From CAZGCA01 sp964524145 (GTDB taxonomy: Bacteria; Hydrogenedentota; CAZGCA01): a stretch of 29,459 nt of DNA. A program made the position numbers and the translations under genes. The notes beneath the pieces were generated by a model that did not search any database, was not told where the DNA came from, and saw nothing but the letters and a program-made list of their open reading frames with translations. Where the stretch lies: positions 1 through 29,459 of the forward strand of contig CAZGCA010000076.1 in the NCBI GenBank assembly GCA_964524145.1, read 5' to 3'. Of this stretch, positions 24,663 to 29,459 are shown one piece after another; within the stretch, counting starts at the first letter, position 1, and every line of letters starts with the position of its first letter.

Positions 24663-25202
24663 TTAGAAACCTAGTATTTTGAGAACCAGTCCAACGATAA
24701 GCGCAATCTCGACACCAACACCGATCTTCAAAAGCGTCTCAAGAATCAGATTCTTTCGAGCGGCAACTATGGAAACGTTAAGGAAGGAAAGCTGCACAAG
24801 AACTACAAGGAGACGGAACTCCCTGTAGCAAGGGGGGGGCTCTGAATCACCGTCTCCTCCATCGTCGTCGCCCCCGCTGTCGCTCGATCCGCCCCCACCT
24901 TCTTTCGATCCTTCGCTGTTGGCAGGGGCTTCTGCACTAAGGTTTAAGCCCCCTTCTACCTTCTCAGAACGGACAGAAGTGCCGGGAGTCACGCAATGGA
25001 CTTCTCTTTCGCTCCTGAAACGAGGCCCGGTGCGACCCATCCCCGGACGTCTGAGGTAATCCGCAACGACAGCTAAATCAACCTCAAGTGGGCTCGATCC
25101 AGCGCCAACACCGACGGAGGCCCTGCTTTTCCAATCCGGACCAAAACATTTTAACTTCTTGTTACGACCGCGTTTACTAGCAGCCACCACGTACATCCAC
25201 AT
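24663..25202 (-). CDS. Hypothetical protein with Gly/Ser/Asp linker and C-terminal membrane segments
   Basis: This is an unrecognised 179-residue frame (stop included it spans 180 codons). The N-terminal 65 residues are basic and possibly folded ('VVAASKRGRNKKLKCFGP', then 'PLEVDLAVVADYLRRPG'). A disordered linker rich in Gly, Ser, Glu and Asp follows at about 85-122 ('GGGGSSDSGGDDDGGDGD'). The C-terminus has two hydrophobic stretches ('LLVVLVQLSFLNVSIVAA' and 'IGVGVEIALIVGLVLKIL'). ATG 25202 follows AAAGGAG by seven bases, and a promoter lies at 25344-25373, which support expression. Eight C residues in a row (24832-24839) lie in the coding strand just before the membrane part. It neighbours a HEPN gene in repeat-rich DNA. 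No function is assigned. Confidence 0.5.
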   Translation of the reverse strand: MWMYVVAASKRGRNKKLKCFGPDWKSRASVGVGAGSSPLEVDLAVVADYLRRPGMGRTGPRFRSEREVHCVTPGTSVRSEKVEGGLNLSAEAPANSEGSKEGGGGSSDSGGDDDGGDGDSEPPPCYREFRLLVVLVQLSFLNVSIVAARKNLILETLLKIGVGVEIALIVGLVLKILGF

Positions 25203-25343
25203 GAGTATGCTCCTTTCCTGTTTATAATCCACAACCTGGGATTTGAACTTGCACCACTGCTTTTTGTCTCGGTGACCACCACCTCCTCGAAGCAACACAG
25301 GAAACCGTCAGCGCGACCAGACCTCTGGAAACCCTCATAGTCA

Positions 25344-25373
25344 ATTATACCTCGGGTCGCTTATGGTCGTCAA
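25344..25373 (-). promoter_or_regulatory. Sigma70-type promoter of the unknown membrane-protein gene
   Basis: On the minus strand, TTGACG (25368-25373) and a perfect TATAAT (25344-25349) are 18 bases apart. The leader to ATG 25202 would be about 135 bases. Confidence 0.5.
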
Positions 25374-26007
25374 ACTGGACGGTTAATGACCTTTATTGCC
25401 GCACTCCGCCAGCTTCTTGCCGGGTATTTGTGGCGGCCTCCTGAGTGCGGGGGAGGTGTTAGTGTTGGCGTGATGACAGAGAAAACAACAATCTCGCGCC
25501 ACCCGTCGTTGCGAGAAGCGAGCGTAAGAGCGACGTGGCAATCTCTCGTTTTCCCCGTCCCAAGGGTCGGGTCAAACCCAAACGGGAGCCGTGGGGAACA
25601 CCTTTTCTGGAGAAACGGTTCTTCCCCACACCCCTTTCCAAAAGAGTTCAGCGGCGTGCGGGACGGGCTGCTTGTTCGCCCGCAAGAAGTTGAGCAGCGA
25701 CTCCAACGGCTAGCCTCCGAGCCTCCTGTCAAGCTGTGGCTTGACCGTTCTAAGAACATTCAGTGCGTATTGAGCTACGGCAACAAAGATGAACCGGGAA
25801 GAAGCGGCTGCGTCTTGCCGCTAGCGTGTTGCATTCGTGTGAAGAAACGTATAGAATTTGGGTGATTAGCGCTATGACGGGAAATCGTCAGCAATCACAG
25901 GGGGAAGGGTGGCCTGCCGATGTTGAAGATGGCTCTGCCTAAGCCGGTGTGAGTCAATGTAGCCACGCGTTGGCAAGTGGCACGATGTCGCCAAGGGGGT
26001 CTTTCAC
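25374..26007. other. Gene-poor stretch with repeat copy 3
   Basis: This stretch contains the third interspersed repeat (25504-25650). After it, an open plus frame of about 70 codons (25653-25865, including 'VEQRLQRLASEPPVKLWLD') reads like protein but has no start or ribosome site, so it may be a gene remnant. No RNA gene was recognised. AAGGGGGT at 25992-25999 is the likely ribosome site of the HEPN gene. Confidence 0.4.
25504..25650 (+). repeat. Interspersed repeat copy 3 (modules A and B, full)
   Basis: Module A (CGTCGTTGCGAGAAGCGAGC, then GTGGCAATCTCT; 25504-25555) is joined to module B (25588-25650), whose GTGGGGAA (25591-25598) pairs with TTCCCCAC (25622-25629). This is the most complete copy and shows the composite order A then B. 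Confidence 0.75.
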
Positions 26008-27582
26008 GTGAAACGCATGTCTTCACAGGAGCTTCGGGCTTTAGAGGCGCTGGTTAGCAACGATCCGCGGAAAGCTTTAGAAACTCTAAGGCATTATGAA
26101 AACGAGTATCCTGGTGACGTCAACTTGGTTGCGAACCGAGGAGGCCTACTGATCAATATTGGGACGGCACTGCAAGATAGGAGTGTGGTGGAGCGCGGTA
26201 TAGCGTCCTTAGAGGAATTACGCGAAAGCGATACCTACGATTTCGGTGCTCGCCTTTATTACCACTTGGCCAATGGCTACAGCGTGATTCACGATCTTGA
26301 GCGCAAAGAAGCTGGCACTGACTTCAAGTTTGAACCTGACGAAACACCCCTTCTCAACGCAAAAAAGAACTATCTGCTTGCCATCAGCCAGAAGCAGCAG
26401 CTGGATCCGTATGTTCAAGCTCAATTGAGGGTCAACTACGGCAATTGCCTGTCCGGGTTGGGTCGGACATTGGAGGCAGTTGCTCAGTACGATGCAGCAA
26501 TACACGACTACCCGGAACATCGAATGGCGTGGGGTAATCTGGGGATAGCGGTGGAGTACCTTGCACGCCTCTCGCGTCACGTCCCCCTTCTTCATGACGC
26601 CGCTCATTTTCTGAAGAAGGCGCTTCAAATCGATGAGCCAATACGAGTGGGCGAAGACTTGGCTGTAGTCGATTTCCGTCATGCACTTCTACAGGTTGAA
26701 GCGCGGCTCGCGAACCGGAAGCACACTCACATATCCACCACGGATGACGGAGGCCCTTCTCCCTCAACACGTTCGTACCGCCGTTTCTGCGAGCAACACC
26801 TGCTTTTCCTCAATCTAAACCTAAACCACTGCCAGCAAGTTCACCCTTGGAGGGACTGTTTTGGATTTTCACTCGTAACACCGTTGCACGACGATACGAC
26901 CTTTCCAAGGGTTGCCCGCGCTCTTAATGAAATCAAGGAGAGGTTTGCCGCGGCAAGGCTTCTGTTGTTTGAAGCCTGCAGCGAGCATTGGGCCAGCGAG
27001 GAAATCGACTCACTCACCGAGTATGTGGACTGTCTAGACTATGCAGTGTATGGCGTCCGTGTGGCAAAGCTGAAGATGGCGTTTGAGGCGGCGTACAATG
27101 TTCTCGACAAAGTCGCACTCCTCCTTAACCGATACCTGAAGCTGCGAAACAACGAGAAGGGCATAGACTTCCGGCACGTGCTTCGCCGAGCTGAGGGAGC
27201 ACACGAGAGAATCCTTGAGCTTCAGAATCCTCATCTCTTCGGCTTGTATGATCTGGGCAGGGACCTCCAAAAGGATGAAGGGCTTCACCACTTCACCGAC
27301 CTAAGAAACCGGTCAACCCACCGATATCTCGTTCCGCACGTGGAGACTTTGAGATGGCCGGAAGACGAGCGCGAACAAGGCTATCATATCGACTACGGCG
27401 CTTTCTTCGAGAGAACGTTGGAGTTGATGCGGCTGGTTCGGAGTGCTGTGGTGTACTTGATTCTCTTTATAGATACCGAAGAGCGAAAGAAGAAAAAGCG
27501 TCTAGAAGGCACGATTGCTCCCATGCCGTTCTGCAGATTCACGCCCTATCCATATGGTCCTTCCCCACATACATGGCGCTGA
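26008..27582 (+). CDS. TPR-HEPN protein (LA2681-like), putative defence RNase
   Basis: This 524-residue protein has an all-helical N-terminal half with TPR-like repeats (about 20-60 'DPRKALETLRHYENEYPGD', and about 140-190 'NYGNCLSGLGRTLEAVAQYD'). Its C-terminal half has the features of the HEPN_LA2681 family. The HEPN RNase signature R-x4-H is R433-N-R-S-T-H438 in 'DLRNRSTHRYLVPH', preceded by long helices ('FEAAYNVLDKVALLLNRYLK'). HEPN domains are metal-independent RNases common in toxin-antitoxin, abortive infection and CRISPR effectors. The start is GTG 26008 after AAGGGGGT; ATG 26017 is possible. Codon and base use look less GC-rich than the metabolic genes, and repeats flank it. It stands alone without an obvious antitoxin; the C-terminal tail is Pro/Lys-rich. 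Confidence 0.75.
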   Translation: MKRMSSQELRALEALVSNDPRKALETLRHYENEYPGDVNLVANRGGLLINIGTALQDRSVVERGIASLEELRESDTYDFGARLYYHLANGYSVIHDLERKEAGTDFKFEPDETPLLNAKKNYLLAISQKQQLDPYVQAQLRVNYGNCLSGLGRTLEAVAQYDAAIHDYPEHRMAWGNLGIAVEYLARLSRHVPLLHDAAHFLKKALQIDEPIRVGEDLAVVDFRHALLQVEARLANRKHTHISTTDDGGPSPSTRSYRRFCEQHLLFLNLNLNHCQQVHPWRDCFGFSLVTPLHDDTTFPRVARALNEIKERFAAARLLLFEACSEHWASEEIDSLTEYVDCLDYAVYGVRVAKLKMAFEAAYNVLDKVALLLNRYLKLRNNEKGIDFRHVLRRAEGAHERILELQNPHLFGLYDLGRDLQKDEGLHHFTDLRNRSTHRYLVPHVETLRWPEDEREQGYHIDYGAFFERTLELMRLVRSAVVYLILFIDTEERKKKKRLEGTIAPMPFCRFTPYPYGPSPHTWR

Positions 27583-27600
27583 CAGCAAGGGAGTTCACGC

Positions 27601-28956
27601 ATGATATCAACGATTCGATGTTATGATAACGTTCTCGGGCTCTTGGGTTTGCTCCTGATCGCATGCGGTTGCGTAGTCTGTCCTGTTGGTGATGAGGAGG
27701 TAGAGGGTGTGGTGGACGTGGCGCGTGTGTGGTCGGGTCATCCGGTAGGGTTTTGTTTGTTGACGCGTCCGCCGTACCAGTTTGTGGGTTTCTATGATGC
27801 GAACCGGCGGATGACGGTAGCGTCGCGGAAGCTAGACGAGCCGGGCTGGCGGTTTGTCGGTCTGCGGGAGCGGCTGAGGTGGGACAGCCACAACTATATC
27901 GCGATGGCCGTCGACGATGACGGGTATCTGCATCTCTCGGGCAACATGCACGTGGACCGGCTGAAGTATTATCGTACGGATCGGCCGCTGGATATCGCCA
28001 CGTTCGAACGGGTCGAATCGATGGTTGGCCGCGACGAGGAGCGTGTGACGTACCCGGAGTTTTTCCGCGGGCCGAATAACGAGCTTATCTTCACGTACCG
28101 CGACGGCAGCAGCGGGTCGGGCAGCCAGGTCTATAACGTGTACGACCACGCGACACGAACGTGGCGGCGGCTGATCGACGGGCCGCTCGTCGACGGCCGG
28201 GGCAAGATGAACGCGTACTTCTACGGTCCGAAACGCGGTCCGGACGGGCGTTACCATCTGTGCTGGGTGTGGCGTGACACGCCCGACTGCGCCACGAACC
28301 ACGATTTGAGTTATGCTCGGAGCAGCGATCTCGTGCGGTGGGAAACGAGCCGCGGCGAACCGTTGACGTTGCCTGTCACGTTCGATACGGCCGAGGTGGT
28401 CGACCCGGTGCCGGCGGGCGGCGGTATCATCAACGGGAACGCGAAGATAGGGTTCGACGCGCAAAATCGGCCCGTCATCGCGTACCACAAGTTCGACGAG
28501 AACGGTGTCACACAACTGTATAACGCCCGGCTCGAAGATGGTGCGTGGAAGGTCTATCAGAGCAGCGATTGGGACTACCGGTGGGAGTTCAAAGGCGGCG
28601 GCAGCATACATTTCGAGGTTCGGGTGCAGCCCGTGCGGGTCGAACGGGACGGTACGCTTGTCCAGGGCTGGCACCACGACAGGTACGGCACGCAACTGTG
28701 GCGGCTCGATCCGGAAACGTTGAGGCCCGTCGAGCGGCTCGAGCTGCCGGAACCCTCGGTACCCGCATCGCTGATGGCGGTAAGGTCGGAGTTCCCGGGC
28801 ATGGGGGTGCGCGTTCGGAACGATTCGGGCACGTCGGGCGAGCCGGGTGTACGTTACGTGTTGCGTTGGGAAACGCTCGGCCCGAACCGTGACCGGCCTC
28901 GGAAGAAGCCGTGGCCGGAACCTTCCGTGTTGCAGGTCCACCGGGTGGAGGAGTAG
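27601..28956 (+). CDS. BNR_4-type lipoprotein, ulvan-lyase-like
   Basis: This 451-residue exported protein has a hydrophobic start with a lipobox-like 'LLLIAC' (Cys22), suggesting a lipoprotein. The rest is a seven-bladed-propeller-like BNR_4 domain (PF15892), the fold of polysaccharide lyase families PL24 and PL25 that cut ulvan. Matching positions include 'DSHNYIAMAVDDDGYLHLSG' and 'NMHVDRLKYYR' (H97, H111, H117), then 'VTYPEFFRGPNNELIFTYRD' and 'GIINGNAKIGFDAQNRPVIA'. Catalytic His and Arg/Tyr residues are therefore plausible, but the substrate is inferred only from family. ATG 27601 follows GGGAG, 18 bases after the HEPN stop. The last codons are duplicated downstream (29068-29093). Confidence 0.8.
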   Translation: MISTIRCYDNVLGLLGLLLIACGCVVCPVGDEEVEGVVDVARVWSGHPVGFCLLTRPPYQFVGFYDANRRMTVASRKLDEPGWRFVGLRERLRWDSHNYIAMAVDDDGYLHLSGNMHVDRLKYYRTDRPLDIATFERVESMVGRDEERVTYPEFFRGPNNELIFTYRDGSSGSGSQVYNVYDHATRTWRRLIDGPLVDGRGKMNAYFYGPKRGPDGRYHLCWVWRDTPDCATNHDLSYARSSDLVRWETSRGEPLTLPVTFDTAEVVDPVPAGGGIINGNAKIGFDAQNRPVIAYHKFDENGVTQLYNARLEDGAWKVYQSSDWDYRWEFKGGGSIHFEVRVQPVRVERDGTLVQGWHHDRYGTQLWRLDPETLRPVERLELPEPSVPASLMAVRSEFPGMGVRVRNDSGTSGEPGVRYVLRWETLGPNRDRPRKKPWPEPSVLQVHRVEE

Positions 28957-29204
28957 TCGGTAGTCAGTTGCTAGTTTCTAGTTGCTAGTTGCTGGTTGCT
29001 TGTGACGGGAGTCCGGCTTCTACCCTCACCCCAACACTCTCCCAGCGGGAGAGGGAGAATGGAGTTGTGCAGGTTCACCGGGTGGAGCAGTAGTCAGTGG
29101 TCAGTTGCTAGTTTCTAGTTGCTGGTTGCTGGTTGCTCGTGACGGGAGTCCGGCTTCTTCCCTCACCCCAACCCTCTCCCAGTGGAAGAGGGAGAACGTG
29201 GGTG
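28931..29204 (+). repeat. Tandem duplication (137-base unit, two copies)
   Basis: Unit 1 (28931-29067) and unit 2 (29068-29204) are near-identical. Each starts with the coding end of the BNR_4 gene up to its TAG, then five 7-base AGTTGCT-type repeats (28966-29000 and 29103-29137), then CCCTCACCCCAAC and a CTCTCCC/GGGAGAG hairpin (perfect in copy 1 at 29037-29053). The start of a third copy (GCGCAGGT) may be present near 29204. Confidence 0.85.
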
Positions 29205-29423
29205 CGCAGGTGCTGCCGCAGGGAGGGGTTCTTGTATGGCAGGCAACGGCGAGATTCTTCGTTTCACTCAGAATGGCAGATTGAAGTCGTACGTTGTGCA
29301 AGCAGGTATCCGGGCATACTGCTTCGCAGCTTCTGAAGAAGAACGTCCCGCAGGGACGATCTCTGGAGTTTGGCCATAATCTAGTTTATGCGGTCTGTGA
29401 TTTCCATCATACTGTTTTGCTGC
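28957..29423. other. Non-coding end region
   Basis: After the BNR_4 stop the sequence consists of the tandem duplication, then about 200 bases without a supported gene. A palindrome CGTCCC-GCA-GGGACG (29344-29358), of the same type as the repeats at the left end of the window, is the only other structure. Confidence 0.5.
29344..29358. repeat. GTCCCGYAGGGAC palindrome, right-end copy
   Basis: CGTCCC (29344-29349) and GGGACG (29353-29358) pair across GCA. It matches the module at 112-124. Confidence 0.55.
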
Positions 29424-29452
29424 TTGATTTATTGCCTCCGATATGCTAGTAT
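29424..29452 (+). promoter_or_regulatory. Possible promoter for a gene beyond the window
   Basis: TTGATT (29424-29429) and TAGTAT (29447-29452) are 17 bases apart in an AT-rich stretch at the right edge, pointing outwards. Confidence 0.35.
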
Positions 29453-29459
29453 ATATACT

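Noticed and set aside
25220..25260. tRNA T-arm-like sequence (AGTTCAAATCCC, minus strand)
   Set aside because: The bases on either side of the loop do not pair and no acceptor or anticodon stem is found.
25386..25865. Plus-strand frame through repeat copy 3
   Set aside because: The first half is repeat sequence. The second half is protein-like but has no start, so it is noted only as a possible remnant.
27832..28941. Long minus-strand frame opposite the BNR_4 gene
   Set aside because: Composition is Arg/Pro/Val-rich with no motif; it mirrors the codon bias of the true gene.
28966..29137. Clustered 7-base repeats as a CRISPR-like array
   Set aside because: Repeats are contiguous with no spacers; it is a short tandem repeat inside a duplication.

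Overview
This is a GC-rich bacterial chromosomal window with dense, short-spaced genes and several families of intergenic repeats. A glycyl radical enzyme points to an anaerobic lifestyle. The prepilin-like protein ending in a DGHV motif, the secreted carbohydrate-active proteins, the archaeal-type phosphoglycerate mutase and a CFI-box sorting tail suggest the PVC group (Planctomycetota, Lentisphaerota, Kiritimatiellota) or a relative such as Hydrogenedentota. No rRNA or universal marker is present, so the phylum is an inference.

Left part (1-4.4 kb): small palindromic repeats, then a minus-strand operon of a glycyl radical enzyme, its radical-SAM activase and a PNPOx-like flavoprotein. It appears to be driven by a sigma70-type promoter at 4471-4499, back to back with a near-consensus promoter for the pseudopilin gene at 4698. 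From 4.7 to 10.6 kb lie three plus-strand exported proteins: the pseudopilin, a GH20/DUF4838-like putative glycosidase, and a beta-propeller plus helical-toroid protein with its own promoter. A membrane-anchored methyltransferase gene carrying an apparent frameshift follows.

From 11.6 to 16.2 kb is a translationally coupled plus-strand operon: thymidylate synthase, rsmB, a three-PASTA membrane protein, rpe and a Nudix hydrolase. A symmetrical hairpin terminator separates it from a long run of minus-strand genes (16.3-23.2 kb). These are a 50-residue membrane protein and a nitroreductase, which have their own promoter with an embedded palindrome, then a 65-residue coupled ORF, a GT4 glycosyltransferase, archaeal-type phosphoglycerate mutase, a TIM-barrel AKR-like protein, a CFI-box-anchored nucleotide pyrophosphatase/phosphodiesterase and a CDP-alcohol phosphatidyltransferase.

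The right part (23.2-29.5 kb) looks like accessory DNA. It holds an IS481-type transposase remnant, three copies of a modular interspersed repeat, a bicupin protein, an unrecognised 178-residue protein with a Gly/Ser/Asp linker and C-terminal membrane segments, a TPR-HEPN protein of the kind found in defence systems, and a BNR_4 lipoprotein resembling ulvan lyases. The 3' end of the last gene is duplicated together with its downstream repeat.

No rRNA, tRNA, CRISPR array or complete insertion sequence was seen. The candidates for new biology are the HEPN islet, the unassigned glycyl radical enzyme, the operator-controlled nitroreductase/small-membrane-protein pair and the propeller-toroid protein.
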